Assembly (NCBI GenBank): GCA_022823865.1
Contig: JAJEHF010000041.1
Coordinates: forward strand, 1 to 50,751
From: Bryobacterales bacterium
GTDB taxonomy: Bacteria; Acidobacteriota; Terriglobia; Bryobacterales; UBA6623
Length of the DNA stretch: 50,751 bases
Reading direction: 5' to 3'
The notes under the pieces are model-generated. The model worked only from the letters and a program-made list of their open reading frames with translations. It had not been told where the DNA came from and did no database searches. Position numbers and translations under genes: made by a program. Of this stretch, positions 1 to 10,535 are shown in pieces. Every line of letters starts with the position of its first letter. Positions within the stretch are counted from its first letter, which is position 1.

Positions 1-1106
<1,106 letters not shown>

Positions 1107-1149
1107 GGCTAGCGCCGGGGGCGAGAGGGCTGGAAGGACAGCGAAAGCG

Positions 1150-1467
1150 ATGCCGAAGGAAAGAATCCGGATCCGCCTCAAGGCGTACGACTCCCGCGTC
1201 CTCGACCAGTCCACTGGCGAGATCGTCAACACCGCGCGGCGCACCGGAGCCCAGATCGTCGGGCCGATCCCGCTGCCGACCGTGAAGAACAAGTACACCG
1301 TGCTGCGCTCCGTGCACACGGACAAGCGGTCCCGCGAGCAGTTCGAGATCCGCACGCACAAGCGGCTGCTCGACATTCTCGAGCCGACCCAGGACACGGT
1401 CGACGCGCTCATGCGCCTCGACCTGCCGGCCGGCGTTGACGTGGAGATCAAGGCCTTCGGCGCGTGA
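1150..1467 (+). CDS. rpsJ: 30S ribosomal protein S10
   Basis: First gene of the S10 cluster, 105 residues, the usual length. S10 sits in the 30S head and is also the antitermination factor NusE. The sequence keeps [14 protein letters not shown] at the N-terminus, the loop [18 protein letters not shown], and the [17 protein letters not shown] segment, all typical of the family. The ATG lies after a purine-rich stretch (gaaggacagcgaaag). Spacing to tuf (43 nt) and rplC (43 nt) is compatible with one transcript. Confidence 0.98.
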   Translation: MPKERIRIRLKAYDSRVLDQSTGEIVNTARRTGAQIVGPIPLPTVKNKYTVLRSVHTDKRSREQFEIRTHKRLLDILEPTQDTVDALMRLDLPAGVDVEIKAFGA

Positions 1468-1510
1468 GAGCGGCCCGACGAGCGAGCCTGACGCAGGAGA
1501 GGATGAAGCG

Positions 1511-2140
1511 ATGGCACCCGGGATCCTAGGAAAGAAGATCGGGATGACGCAGTTCTTCGACGACGAAGGCCGCGTCGTGCCGGTCACGGTGCTCCAGGCT
1601 GGCCCTTGCGTGGTCGTGCAGCGCAAGAACGTCGACCGCGACGGCTACGAGGCGATCCAGGTCGGCTTGGTCGACTTCATGCGCGAGAAGCTGGTCAAGA
1701 AGCCGCAGCGGGGGCATTTCGCCAAGGCCGGCGTGGCTCCGATGCGCTTCCTGCGCGAGTTCCGCCTGGAAGACGGGGCCGAGGGCTTCGAGCCGGGCGA
1801 CCGCATCCTGGCGGAACACTTCAAGCCGCGGGAAAAGGTCAGCATCACCGGAACCAGCAAGGGCAAGGGCTTCCAGGGCGTCGTCAAGCGGCACGGCTTC
1901 CGCGGCGGGCGCAAGACCCACGGCTCGATGTTCCATCGGGCGCCGGGATCCATCGGCCAGAGCGCCTGGCCGTCGCGTGTCTTCAAGGGCGTGCGCCTGC
2001 CCGGCCGCATGGGCGGGGACCGCGTAACGGTCAGCGGCCTCGAGATCGTCGAGGTCCACCCTGACGACAACGTCATCTTGGTGCGCGGCGCCGTGCCGGG
2101 CCCGAATGGCGGATACGTGTCGATCCGGAGAGCGAGGTAG
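1511..2140 (+). CDS. rplC: 50S ribosomal protein L3
   Basis: L3 is an early 23S rRNA-binding assembly protein near the peptidyl transferase centre. The 209-residue protein begins [14 protein letters not shown], the family start, so I chose the ATG at 1511 over an upstream in-frame extension that overlaps rpsJ. A good Shine-Dalgarno (AGGAGAGG, about 1496-1503) supports it. The conserved [17 protein letters not shown] motif, the G-S-I-G-Q loop containing the glutamine methylated in other bacteria, and the C-terminal [13 protein letters not shown] are present. rplD starts 6 nt downstream. Confidence 0.98.
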   Translation: MAPGILGKKIGMTQFFDDEGRVVPVTVLQAGPCVVVQRKNVDRDGYEAIQVGLVDFMREKLVKKPQRGHFAKAGVAPMRFLREFRLEDGAEGFEPGDRILAEHFKPREKVSITGTSKGKGFQGVVKRHGFRGGRKTHGSMFHRAPGSIGQSAWPSRVFKGVRLPGRMGGDRVTVSGLEIVEVHPDDNVILVRGAVPGPNGGYVSIRRAR

Positions 2141-2146
2141 ACGGCG

Positions 2147-2770
2147 ATGCCGACAGTAGACGTAGTCGATCTGAACAACGAGAAGGTAGACACGCTCGAG
2201 CTGTCCGACGCCGTGTTCGCGGCCGAGGCCAACGAGGGGTTGGTGCACCAGGTGATCGTCGCCCACCAGGCCAACCAGCGCGCCGGCACCCACAAGGTCA
2301 AGACGCGCGGCGAGGTGGCCGGCTCGGGGCGCAAGCTGTGGCGCCAGAAGGGCACCGGGCGCGCCCGCATCGGCTCGCGCCGCTCGCCGATCTGGCGCGG
2401 CGGCGGAACCGTGCACGGCCCGCGCCCGCGCAGCTACCAGCAGAAGGTGCCGCGCAAGATGCAGGTCGCGGCTCTGCGCTCGACTCTGTCGGCGCGCCTG
2501 CGCGAGAACTGCATCACGGTCGTCCGCGACTTCGAACTGCCCAGCCACCGGACCAAGGAGTTCCGGCTCGTGCTGGAGGCGCTCGGCCTCGGGGGCAACG
2601 TGCTGGTGGTGGAAAACCAGCCCAGCCAGAACCTGGAACTGTCGAGTCGCAACCTGCCCGAGGTGAAGCTGCTGCCGAGCTCGCGGCTCAATCCCTACGT
2701 CGTGCTCAAGTACAGGCGCATCCTGATGTCCGCCAGCGCGGCCCGCACGTGCAGCGAGGTGCTCGCATGA
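2147..2770 (+). CDS. rplD: 50S ribosomal protein L4
   Basis: L4 lines the nascent peptide exit tunnel and in enterobacteria represses the S10 operon. This 207-residue protein has the tunnel loop in order: [34 protein letters not shown] and [15 protein letters not shown]. The C-terminal Rossmann-like half follows. The stop overlaps the rplW start as ATGA (2767-2770), implying translational coupling. Confidence 0.98.
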   Translation: MPTVDVVDLNNEKVDTLELSDAVFAAEANEGLVHQVIVAHQANQRAGTHKVKTRGEVAGSGRKLWRQKGTGRARIGSRRSPIWRGGGTVHGPRPRSYQQKVPRKMQVAALRSTLSARLRENCITVVRDFELPSHRTKEFRLVLEALGLGGNVLVVENQPSQNLELSSRNLPEVKLLPSSRLNPYVVLKYRRILMSASAARTCSEVLA

Positions 2771-3054
2771 GCCCGTTCGAAGTCATCATCAGCCCGCACA
2801 TCACGGAGAAGGCCGAGATGGCCCGCGTCCAGGACGAGACGCTCTGCTTCCGCGTGAATCCCAAGGCCACCAAGACGGACGTCAAGCACGCCGTGCGCGC
2901 GATCTTCAAGGTCGAGGTCGATTCCGTCCGCACGGCGAGATATATGGGCAAGATGCGTCGGCAGGGGCGCTTCCAGGGGCGTCGCCCGGCCTGGAAGAAG
3001 GCCTACGTGAAGCTGAAGCCGGGCCAGAAGCCGGTGGAGTACACGCAGGTGTAG
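2767..3054 (+). CDS. rplW: 50S ribosomal protein L23
   Basis: L23 sits at the tunnel exit and docks trigger factor and SRP. The 95-residue product starts [19 protein letters not shown], the family N-terminus, at an ATG overlapping the rplD stop. It retains [20 protein letters not shown], the surface that receives the chaperones, and a basic loop ([21 protein letters not shown]). Upstream in-frame codons lie inside rplD and are not used. Confidence 0.97.
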   Translation: MSPFEVIISPHITEKAEMARVQDETLCFRVNPKATKTDVKHAVRAIFKVEVDSVRTARYMGKMRRQGRFQGRRPAWKKAYVKLKPGQKPVEYTQV

Positions 3055-3067
3055 GGGGCTGGAGTCG

Positions 3068-3904
3068 ATGCCGATCAAGACGTACAGGCCGAGGACGCCC
3101 ACGCGGCGTTTCCAGACCACCACGACGCGGGAAGAGCTCACCCGCGACCGGCCGGAGAAGTCCCTGACCAAGGGCAAGGTCAAGCACGGCGGCCGCAACA
3201 ACCGCGGCCGCATCTGCATCCGCTTCCGCGGCGGCGGCAACAAGCGCCGCTATCGCGAGATCGACTTCAAGCGCCAGAAGCACGGCATTCCGGCCAAGGT
3301 TGCCGAGATCGAGTACGATCCGAACCGGTCGGCCAACATCGCGCTGCTGCACTACGTGGACGGCGAGAAGCGCTACATCCTGCAGCCGGTCGGGCTCAAG
3401 CCGGGCATGCAGGTCGAATCCGGCGAGAACGCCGACATCTTGGTCGGCAACGCGCTGCCGTTGCGCCGCATCCCGCCCGGCACGCTCGTGCACAACGTCG
3501 AGCTCAAGCCCGGCAAGGGCGGGCAGATGGCCCGCGCCGCCGGGTCCGAGATCCGCCTGATCTCGCGCGAGTCGGGCCATGCCCTGCTGCGCCTGCCGTC
3601 CGGAGAGGTGCGCCGCGTGCTCGAGGACTGCATGGCCACGATCGGCCGGGTTGGCAACGTCGATCACGGCAACGTCTCGCTCGGCAAGGCGGGCCGCAAG
3701 CGCTGGCTGGGCAGGCGTCCGCACAATCGCGGCGTGACGATGAACCCGGTCGACCACCCGCACGGCGGCGGCGAGGGGCGCACTTCCGGCGGACGCCACC
3801 CGGTCACGCCGTGGGGCAAGCCGACGCGCGGCTACAAGACGCGCAGCAATCCGCGCACCGACCGCTACATCGTGTCCCGGCGCGGGAGCAAGAAGAAGGG
3901 CTAG
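3068..3904 (+). CDS. rplB: 50S ribosomal protein L2
   Basis: L2 is the largest conserved 50S protein and is needed for subunit association and peptidyl transfer. It is 278 residues, the normal length. Family hallmarks are N-terminal [12 protein letters not shown], the [21 protein letters not shown] segment, and the C-terminal [22 protein letters not shown] loop, which carries the histidine implicated in the peptidyl transferase centre. It lies 13 nt after rplW and 11 nt before rpsS. Confidence 0.98.
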   Translation: MPIKTYRPRTPTRRFQTTTTREELTRDRPEKSLTKGKVKHGGRNNRGRICIRFRGGGNKRRYREIDFKRQKHGIPAKVAEIEYDPNRSANIALLHYVDGEKRYILQPVGLKPGMQVESGENADILVGNALPLRRIPPGTLVHNVELKPGKGGQMARAAGSEIRLISRESGHALLRLPSGEVRRVLEDCMATIGRVGNVDHGNVSLGKAGRKRWLGRRPHNRGVTMNPVDHPHGGGEGRTSGGRHPVTPWGKPTRGYKTRSNPRTDRYIVSRRGSKKKG

Positions 3905-3915
3905 GGGGCATCCAG

Positions 3916-4197
3916 ATGGGTCGTTCATTGAAAAAGGGGCCGTTCTACGACGAGCACCTTCACAAGAAGGTCGAGGCCCTGAACAACTCTGGCGAGAAGC
4001 GCGTCATCAAGACCTGGTCGCGCCGCTCCACGGTCCTGCCGGAGTGGGTCAGCCACACCATCGCCGTGCACAACGGGCGCAAGTTCATCCCGGTGTTCAT
4101 CACCGAGAACATGGTCGGGCACAAGCTGGGCGAGTTTGCCATGACGCGCACGTTCCGCGGGCATGCCGGCAGCGCGAAGTCCGGGCGCGGAGGGTAG
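3916..4197 (+). CDS. rpsS: 30S ribosomal protein S19
   Basis: S19 binds the 3' domain of 16S rRNA in the 30S head beside S13. The ATG at 3916 gives 93 residues starting [15 protein letters not shown], as expected. Conserved internal segments are [42 protein letters not shown] and TRTFRGHAG. It sits between rplB and rplV in the standard S10-cluster order. Confidence 0.98.
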   Translation: MGRSLKKGPFYDEHLHKKVEALNNSGEKRVIKTWSRRSTVLPEWVSHTIAVHNGRKFIPVFITENMVGHKLGEFAMTRTFRGHAGSAKSGRGG

Positions 4198-4201
4198 CCG
4201 G

Positions 4202-4564
4202 ATGGATGCTGTCGCGAAATGGAACTATGTCCGGGTCTCGCCCCAGAAGGCGCGCTTGGTGGCCGACCTGGTGCGCGGTTTGGATGCCGAGGAGGCGGTG
4301 GACGTGCTGCACCGCACCAACAAGCGCGCGGCCGGGCAGATTCTCAAGGTGCTGCAGTCGGCCGTCGCCAACGCCGAGGACCTCGGCGGCGAGGTCGAGG
4401 AGCTGCGCATCAAGTCGATCGTGGTCAACGAGGGGCCGCGCATGAAGCGCATGCGCGCCTCCGCCCGCGGCCGCCCGGCGCCGTACGTGCACCGGCTCGC
4501 GCACATCGTGGTGACAGTCACCGATGACGGCACTGAAGAGCAAGAGGAGTCCGAGGCAGCCTAG
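4202..4564 (+). CDS. rplV: 50S ribosomal protein L22
   Basis: L22 lines the exit tunnel with a long beta hairpin. The ATG at 4202, 4 nt after the rpsS stop, gives 120 residues. The RVSPQKARLVADLVRG motif and the C-terminal hairpin containing GPRMKRMRASARGRPAPYVHRLAHIVV are recognisable, the latter broken here only by normal variation. A short acidic tail (TEEQEESEAA) ends the protein. Confidence 0.97.
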   Translation: MDAVAKWNYVRVSPQKARLVADLVRGLDAEEAVDVLHRTNKRAAGQILKVLQSAVANAEDLGGEVEELRIKSIVVNEGPRMKRMRASARGRPAPYVHRLAHIVVTVTDDGTEEQEESEAA

Positions 4565-4594
4565 GCTGCGGGGGATTGCCGCGAAGGAGACGTG

Positions 4595-5473
<879 letters not shown>

Positions 5474-5477
5474 CGCC

Positions 5478-5900
5478 GTGTTGATGCCCAAGAAGACGCG
5501 CTATCGCAAGATGCACCGCGGCAATCGCCGCGGCAAGGCGTGGCGCGGTTCCGGCCTGGACTTTGGCGACTACGGGCTCAAGGCGCTCGAGGCGGCTTGG
5601 ATCACCGACCGCCAGATCGAGGCCGCCCGCATCGCCATCAGCCGCCGCGTCAAGCGGGGCGGAAAGCTGTGGATCCGGATTTTCCCCGACAAGTCGATCA
5701 CCAAGAAGCCCGCCGAGACCCGCATGGGCAAGGGCAAGGGGGCTCCCGAGCAGTGGGTGGCGGTGGTCAAGCCCGGGCGCATGATGTTCGAGATCGAGGG
5801 CGTCGAGGAAAGCGTGGCGCGCCGCGCCATGCAGCTGGCCGCGCAAAAGCTCCCGATCCCGGTCAAGTTTGTCAGCCGATTCAGCGGAGAGTTGCTATGA
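5478..5900 (+). CDS. rplP: 50S ribosomal protein L16
   Basis: L16 helps position tRNA at the A and P sites. The GTG at 5478 gives [15 protein letters not shown], the usual family start. A Shine-Dalgarno (AAGGAGGA, about 5462-5469) overlapping the end of rpsC is 8 nt from the GTG, so I prefer it to the ATG at 5484. GTG, 140 residues; conserved segments include [16 protein letters not shown] and [18 protein letters not shown]. It overlaps rpmC as ATGA. Confidence 0.97.
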   Translation: MLMPKKTRYRKMHRGNRRGKAWRGSGLDFGDYGLKALEAAWITDRQIEAARIAISRRVKRGGKLWIRIFPDKSITKKPAETRMGKGKGAPEQWVAVVKPGRMMFEIEGVEESVARRAMQLAAQKLPIPVKFVSRFSGELL

Positions 5901-6115
5901 GGGCCAGCGAATATCGCGATCTGACTCTCGCCGAACTCCAGCAAAGGGAGTCCGAGGCGCGGGAGCAGCTGTTCAGGCTGCGCTTCCAAATTTCGATGGG
6001 CCAGGCCGAGGGCGTGCGCAAGTACCGCGCCACCCGCAAGGACCTCGCCCGCATCCTCACGGTGGCGGGCGAGAAGCGGCGGGCCGCGGCGGCAGCGGAG
6101 GACAGCGATGCCTGA
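5897..6115 (+). CDS. rpmC: 50S ribosomal protein L29
   Basis: L29 is a small helical protein near the tunnel exit. The ATG at 5897 overlaps the rplP stop and gives 72 residues: [29 protein letters not shown], then the second helix with [16 protein letters not shown]. The C-terminus is a short Ala-rich tail. Its end overlaps rpsQ by 8 nt, so translation of L16, L29 and S17 is probably coupled. Confidence 0.95.
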   Translation: MRASEYRDLTLAELQQRESEAREQLFRLRFQISMGQAEGVRKYRATRKDLARILTVAGEKRRAAAAAEDSDA

Positions 6116-6413
6116 GCAGGGCCACAAGAACCGCAAGGTCGGCGTGGTGGTCTCCACCAAGTCCGCGAAGACCATCGTCGTGGAGGTCAGCCGGCGCGTG
6201 CAGCACTCGCTGTACCGCCGCTACATCACGCGCAAGAAGAAGTTCATGGCGCACGACGAGCACGAGACGGCCCAGATGGGCGACCGGGTCTGCATCGTCG
6301 AGTGCCGCCCGCTGTCGAAGCGCAAGCGCTGGCGGCTCGAGGAAGTCGTGCTGAAGGCGCCCCAGGTTGACATCAAGGTCCGTCGCCAGCGGCGGGAGGC
6401 GGCAGGCCGCTAG
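6108..6413 (+). CDS. rpsQ: 30S ribosomal protein S17
   Basis: S17 is a primary 16S rRNA-binding OB-fold protein. The 101-residue product has [20 protein letters not shown], a [16 protein letters not shown] segment and [24 protein letters not shown], the family core. It ends with an Arg-rich tail about 15 residues longer than the shortest homologs. It starts inside the last codons of rpmC. Confidence 0.96.
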   Translation: MPEQGHKNRKVGVVVSTKSAKTIVVEVSRRVQHSLYRRYITRKKKFMAHDEHETAQMGDRVCIVECRPLSKRKRWRLEEVVLKAPQVDIKVRRQRREAAGR

Positions 6414-6439
6414 GCCGGGGCCGACAGGAGGCAAACAGC

Positions 6440-6808
6440 ATGATCGGAATGCAGACTAGGCTGGCGGTGGCCGACAATTCGGGCGCCCGGCGCCTGATGT
6501 GCATCCTGCCCCGCGGCGGGTCGACCGGCCGCAAGGCCGGGCTGGGCGATGTTGTCATGGCGTCCGTGAAGGAGGCCGTGCCGGACTCGAACGTCAAGAA
6601 GGGCACGGTCGTGCGGGCGGTCGTGGTGCGCATGCGCAAGGAGACGCGCCGCAAGGACGGCACGTACATCCGCTTCGACGAGAACGCGGCGGTGCTGGTC
6701 AACGAGCTGGGCGAGCCGGTGGGCACGCGCGTGTTCGGGCCGGTGGCGCGCGAACTGCGCGACAAGCGCTTCATGAAGATCGTCTCTCTGGCGCCGGAGG
6801 TGCTCTGA
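6440..6808 (+). CDS. rplN: 50S ribosomal protein L14
   Basis: L14 forms an intersubunit bridge and is the docking site of the silencing factor RsfS. It has the standard 122 residues, beginning [33 protein letters not shown], the basic [18 protein letters not shown] segment and the C-terminal [28 protein letters not shown] are all conserved. It starts the spc cluster; its stop overlaps the rplX start as TGATG. Confidence 0.98.
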   Translation: MIGMQTRLAVADNSGARRLMCILPRGGSTGRKAGLGDVVMASVKEAVPDSNVKKGTVVRAVVVRMRKETRRKDGTYIRFDENAAVLVNELGEPVGTRVFGPVARELRDKRFMKIVSLAPEVL

Positions 6809-7077
6809 TGCCGAAGATGCGCCGGCACCGCAAGCCCTTGGTCATGCACAAGACCAAGGTCAAGAAGAACGACACGGTCGAGGTGCTGACGGGCCGCAGC
6901 AAGGGCCTGCGCGGTCGCGTGCTGGAAGTGGACCGCAAGCGGGGCCGCTTGCTGGTGGAAGGGGCCAACATGGTCAAGAAGCACGTCCGCCCCAATCCGC
7001 AGAAGCAGATCAAGGGCGGCATCGCGGAGCGCGAATCGATGATGGACCTGTCGAACGTGAAGGTGGTGACCGAGTGA
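6808..7077 (+). CDS. rplX: 50S ribosomal protein L24, short form
   Basis: L24 initiates 50S assembly and lies by the tunnel exit. The ATG at 6808 overlaps the rplN stop (tga 6806-6808). The KOW motif is clear ([21 protein letters not shown]), followed by [16 protein letters not shown] and [18 protein letters not shown]. It stops at 89 residues, just after the SNV strand, so the C-terminal 12-20 residues seen in many homologs are absent. The stop overlaps the rplE start (TGATG), with no sign of a frameshift in the next gene. Confidence 0.94.
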   Translation: MPKMRRHRKPLVMHKTKVKKNDTVEVLTGRSKGLRGRVLEVDRKRGRLLVEGANMVKKHVRPNPQKQIKGGIAERESMMDLSNVKVVTE

Positions 7078-7700
7078 TGGCCGCGCCGCGACTGAAAGAG
7101 AAGTACTCCGAATCGGTGGCGCCGGCGCTCCGCGAGGAGTTTGGCTACAGCTCCCCGATGGCGATACCCAGGCTGGTCGCCATCAAGCTCAACGTCGGCA
7201 TCGGCAAGATCATCTTGCAGAAGCAGGACTCGGGCCAGAAGAAGAAGGCCGCCAAGGGCGCGGCGGACCCCCAGGCCGGCCGGCGCGTGCCGGTCAACCA
7301 GCGCGTGGTGGACAGCACGGTCAAGGAGCTGGCGGCGATCTCGGGCCAGAAGCCCGTCGTGACGCTGGCCAAGCGCCCGATCGCGGGCTTCAACCTGCGC
7401 GCGGGCGTGCCGGTGGGCTGCACCGTGACCTTGCGCGGGACGCGCATGTGGGAATTCTTGGACCGCTTGATCGCGGTCTCGCTGCCGCGCGTGCGCGACT
7501 TCCAGGGAGTCTCGCCCAAGCTCGACGGGCGCGGCAACTACACCCTGGGGATCCAGGAGCACACGATCTTCCCGGAGATCGACTACACCAAGGTCGAAGT
7601 GATGAAGGGCATGAACGTAACCATGATTACGACTGCCCGCACCGACCGCGAGGGCTACATGCTGCTCAGGCTGCTGGGCATGCCGTTCCGCGCCGCGTAG
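7077..7700 (+). CDS. rplE: 50S ribosomal protein L5 with internal basic insertion
   Basis: L5 binds 5S rRNA and contacts P-site tRNA. The ATG at 7077 overlaps the rplX stop; a GTG one codon upstream is also possible. The core is standard: [39 protein letters not shown], and the C-terminal [27 protein letters not shown]. Between LNVGIG and the GQKPVV helix is an expansion rich in Lys, Gln and Ala (roughly 7212-7320), making the protein 207 residues instead of about 180. Frame and codon use continue unbroken through it. Confidence 0.97.
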   Translation: MAAPRLKEKYSESVAPALREEFGYSSPMAIPRLVAIKLNVGIGKIILQKQDSGQKKKAAKGAADPQAGRRVPVNQRVVDSTVKELAAISGQKPVVTLAKRPIAGFNLRAGVPVGCTVTLRGTRMWEFLDRLIAVSLPRVRDFQGVSPKLDGRGNYTLGIQEHTIFPEIDYTKVEVMKGMNVTMITTARTDREGYMLLRLLGMPFRAA

Positions 7701-7726
7701 GCGCGGCCAGGACCGCGAGGAGGATC

Positions 7727-7912
7727 ATGGCAACGAAGGCCAAGAAGGCGCGCGAGCGCAAGAAGCTGCCCTTTAAGGTGCGCTATCGCAACCGCTGCCG
7801 GCGCTGCGGGCGCCCGCGCGGCTACATGCGCAAGTTCGAGCTGTGCCGCATCTGTTTCCGCAACCTGGCGCTGAGCGGCGAACTGCCGGGCGTGGTCAAG
7901 AGCAGCTGGTAG
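7727..7912 (+). CDS. rpsZ: 30S ribosomal protein S14, zinc-binding type Z
   Basis: S14 sits in the 30S head. This is the short zinc-ribbon form: 61 residues, with a C-x-x-C pair ([15 protein letters not shown]) and a second pair ([10 protein letters not shown]), and the family ending [11 protein letters not shown]. The ATG at 7727 follows a strong Shine-Dalgarno (CGAGGAGG). Using the zinc form contrasts with the cysteine-free L31 at the other end of the window. Confidence 0.97.
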   Translation: MATKAKKARERKKLPFKVRYRNRCRRCGRPRGYMRKFELCRICFRNLALSGELPGVVKSSW

Positions 7913-7920
7913 GAGGCGAG

Positions 7921-8316
7921 ATGCACAGCGATCCGATTGCCGACATGCTGACGCGCATCCGCAACGGCATGGCGGCCAGGCACCACAAGGTGGAGATCCC
8001 GGGCTCGAAGGTCAAGATCGAGCTGGCCCGGATTCTGAAGGAAGAGGGCTATGTCGCCAACTACCGCGTGGCGGCCGACAACAACAAGAAGACCCTGAAG
8101 GTCTATCTCAAGTACCGCCCGGACAACCGGCCGGTGATCACGCGCCTGACACGCATCTCCAAGCCCAGCCGCCGGGTGTACGTCGATGCCCAGCATATCC
8201 CGCGGGTGATCGGCGGCATGGGCGTCAGCGTGCTGACGACGTCCAAGGGCGTGATGACGGGCCGGCAGGCCAAGGGCCTGGGCATTGGCGGCGAGGTGCT
8301 GTGCACGGTCTACTGA
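7921..8316 (+). CDS. rpsH: 30S ribosomal protein S8
   Basis: S8 binds the central domain of 16S rRNA and in E. coli regulates the spc operon. The ATG lies just after AGGAGGCG. The 131 residues include DPIADMLTRIRNG, the RVYVDAQHIPRVIGGMG region and the highly conserved STSKGVMT-type loop (TTSKGVMTGRQAKGLGIGGEVLC). Length and order are standard. Confidence 0.98.
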   Translation: MHSDPIADMLTRIRNGMAARHHKVEIPGSKVKIELARILKEEGYVANYRVAADNNKKTLKVYLKYRPDNRPVITRLTRISKPSRRVYVDAQHIPRVIGGMGVSVLTTSKGVMTGRQAKGLGIGGEVLCTVY

Positions 8317-8344
8317 GGATCGTAGCCGCTGCGGGAGAGAGACG

Positions 8345-8878
8345 ATGTCGAGAATTGGGAAGTTGCCGATCGAGGTGCCGGACGGCGTCAAGATCGGAAT
8401 CGAGCCGGGTCGCTTGAACGTGACGGGCCCCAAGGGCGAGCTTAGCGTCCCCGTTCCTGACGGCGTGGCCGCGGAGCTCGACGAGCGCACCCTGCGCATC
8501 ACCTGCCCGGATGCTTCCAAGGCGGCCATGCAGGGGCTCACCCGCGCGCTGGCGAACAACTCCGTCCTGGGCGTCACACAGGGCTTCAAGAAGCGCCTGG
8601 AGATCGTCGGCGTCGGCTACCGGGCCCAGAAGGCGGGGCGGGTGCTGAGCTTGCAGCTAGGCTACTCGCACCCGATCGAGGTGCTGCTGCCGGATGGGGT
8701 GGAGGCCAGTATCGAGGGCAACACGAAGATCGAGCTGTCCGGGATCGACAAGCAGGTCGTGGGCCAGGTGGCGGCCTCGATCCGCTCGCTGCGCAAGCCC
8801 GACCCGTACAAGCAGAAGGGCGTGCGCTACGAGGGCGAGCGCCTGCGCAGCAAGGAAGGCAAGAGCGGCGCCGCCTAG
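8345..8878 (+). CDS. rplF: 50S ribosomal protein L6
   Basis: L6 lies near the GTPase-associated centre of the 50S subunit. The ATG at 8345 gives 177 residues starting MSRIGKLPIEVPDGVK. Two tandem L6 folds are visible: NVTGPKGELSV in the first and FKKRLEIVGVGYRAQKAGRVL in the second. The signature DPYKQKGVRYEGERLRSKEGKSG closes the protein. In-frame codons upstream run into rpsH and are not used. Confidence 0.98.
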   Translation: MSRIGKLPIEVPDGVKIGIEPGRLNVTGPKGELSVPVPDGVAAELDERTLRITCPDASKAAMQGLTRALANNSVLGVTQGFKKRLEIVGVGYRAQKAGRVLSLQLGYSHPIEVLLPDGVEASIEGNTKIELSGIDKQVVGQVAASIRSLRKPDPYKQKGVRYEGERLRSKEGKSGAA

Positions 8879-8905
8879 GCGGCCGATTGACGGAGCGAAG
8901 CAGAG

Positions 8906-9337
8906 ATGGTTTCCCAGGTTAACCGGAGTGCTCGGCGGCGGCGGGTGCACGCCCGCATCCGCAAGCGGTTGCGCGGCACCGCGGCGCGCCCGCGGCTGGC
9001 CGTGTTCCGCTCGCTGCGGCACATCTACGCGCAGGTCATCGACGACGACGCCCAGCAGACCCTGGCGGCGGCGTCCACGGTCGGCGCCGATTTCAGCGAT
9101 TACGGCGGCAACGTGGCCGCCGCCACCAAGGTCGGCGAGATGATCGCCGAGCGCGTGCGCGAGGCCGGGATCGAGCAGCTTGTGTTCGATCGCGGCGGGC
9201 ACAACTTCAAGGGCCGCGTGCGGGCGGTGGCCGAGGCCGTGCAGCGGGCCGGCCTGCTGCCGCCCACGCGCGAGCGCCGGACGCGCGAGGAGCCCGCCGC
9301 GGCGGGCCAGTCCGGCAAGGGTCGCAAGGCCAAGTAG
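8906..9337 (+). CDS. rplR: 50S ribosomal protein L18 with basic tail
   Basis: L18 delivers 5S rRNA to the 50S subunit with L5. The core is conserved: [46 protein letters not shown], then [25 protein letters not shown]. Most L18 proteins end there at about 120 residues. This one continues with about 25 Arg/Lys/Ala-rich residues to 143. It lies 27 nt before rpsE. Confidence 0.96.
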   Translation: MVSQVNRSARRRRVHARIRKRLRGTAARPRLAVFRSLRHIYAQVIDDDAQQTLAAASTVGADFSDYGGNVAAATKVGEMIAERVREAGIEQLVFDRGGHNFKGRVRAVAEAVQRAGLLPPTRERRTREEPAAAGQSGKGRKAK

Positions 9338-9363
9338 GCCGGACCGGGAGAGGGCAGGGACCG

Positions 9364-9882
9364 ATGGAAGCGAAACACAGCATTGAGCACGCCGAGCTTC
9401 AGCTCACCGACGAGGTGGTGGAGATCAATCGCGTCACCAAGGTCGTCAAGGGCGGCAAGAACTTGAGCTTTTCCGCGCTCGTGGTGGTGGGCGATCCCGA
9501 GAAGCATGTCGTGGGCTTTGCCAAGGGCAAGGCCAAGGAAGTGCCTTCGGCGATCCGCAAGGCGATCGAGAAGGCGAAGAAGAATCTGATCCAGGTGAAC
9601 GTGCAGGGTCCCACGATCCCGCACGAGGTGCTGGGCGTGTACGGGGCGGGCCGGGTCCTGCTCAAGCCGGCCCGCGAGGGCAAGGGCAAGATCGCCGGCG
9701 GGGCGGTGCGCAAGGTGGTCGAGGCCGCGGGCATCCAGAACGTGCTGACCAAGTGCATCGGCTCGCGCAACCCGCACAACGTGATCAAGGCGACCTTCGA
9801 CGGCTTGCAGCAGCTTCGCCACCACGAAGAGATCGCGCGGCTGCGCGGCAAGAGCGTCAGCGAGATCCGGGGCGGTGTGTGA
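9364..9882 (+). CDS. rpsE: 30S ribosomal protein S5
   Basis: S5 shapes the mRNA entry and affects decoding fidelity. The 172 residues contain the double-stranded RNA-binding part ([19 protein letters not shown]) and the S5 C-terminal part with the [15 protein letters not shown] and [19 protein letters not shown] motifs. The stop TGA (9880-9882) shares its last base with the rpmD ATG. Confidence 0.98.
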   Translation: MEAKHSIEHAELQLTDEVVEINRVTKVVKGGKNLSFSALVVVGDPEKHVVGFAKGKAKEVPSAIRKAIEKAKKNLIQVNVQGPTIPHEVLGVYGAGRVLLKPAREGKGKIAGGAVRKVVEAAGIQNVLTKCIGSRNPHNVIKATFDGLQQLRHHEEIARLRGKSVSEIRGGV

Positions 9883-10061
9883 TGCCTGACATGATCAAGA
9901 TCCGGCTCAAGCGGAGCACGATCGGCGTTCCGGGCAAGCTCAAGCGGGTGGTTCGCGGCCTCGGGCTGCGCAAGATCGGCCAGGTGGTGGAGCGGCCCGA
10001 GGGCCCGGCCACGCGCGGCATGGTCGCCAAGGTCCCGCACTTGGTGGAAGTCATCGACTAG
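9882..10061 (+). CDS. rpmD: 50S ribosomal protein L30
   Basis: L30 is a small non-universal 50S protein. The ATG at 9882 overlaps the rpsE stop and gives 59 residues: IKIRLKRSTIGVPGKLKRVVRGLGLRKIGQVV, then the domain end VPHLVEVID. This is the typical rpsE-rpmD-rplO order and the typical length. An alternative in-frame ATG three codons downstream (9891) cannot be excluded. Confidence 0.96.
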   Translation: MPDMIKIRLKRSTIGVPGKLKRVVRGLGLRKIGQVVERPEGPATRGMVAKVPHLVEVID

Positions 10062-10073
10062 GCGGTTACAGCG

Positions 10074-10535
10074 ATGAAACTCAGCGAACTTCGTCCAGCC
10101 CCGGGATCGCGCCGGCCGCGCAAGCGCCGCGGCCGCGGTCCGGGATCGGGCTTGGGAGTGACGGCGGGGCGTGGCCAGAAGGGCCAGCGCTCCCGCTCGG
10201 GCTACAGCGGCAAGCGCGGCTTCGAGGGCGGCCAGATGCCGCTCGTGCGGCGCGTGCCCAAGCGCGGCTTCACGAATCCGAACCGCAAGGTATACGCCGT
10301 GCTGAACGTGCAGCGTTTCGAGGAATTGTCCGGGGACGAGTTCACGCCGGACAGCCTGCTCGCCGCCGGCACGGTCAGCAGGCTGCGTGACGGCCTGAAG
10401 ATCCTGGGCAACGGGGAGATCAGCCGGCCGATCACGGTCACGGCGCACAAGTTCTCGGCCGTTGCGCGGGAGAAGATCGAGAAGGCGGGCGGCACGGCAC
10501 TGGTGGCCGGAGCGGAGGCTCGGGCGAAATCATGA
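10074..10535 (+). CDS. rplO: 50S ribosomal protein L15
   Basis: L15 is a late-assembly 50S protein. The 153 residues start [22 protein letters not shown], with the Gly/Arg-rich extension [21 protein letters not shown] and the core [18 protein letters not shown]. The C-terminal domain has the usual [19 protein letters not shown]. It overlaps secY as ATGA (10532-10535). Confidence 0.98.
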   Translation: MKLSELRPAPGSRRPRKRRGRGPGSGLGVTAGRGQKGQRSRSGYSGKRGFEGGQMPLVRRVPKRGFTNPNRKVYAVLNVQRFEELSGDEFTPDSLLAAGTVSRLRDGLKILGNGEISRPITVTAHKFSAVAREKIEKAGGTALVAGAEARAKS

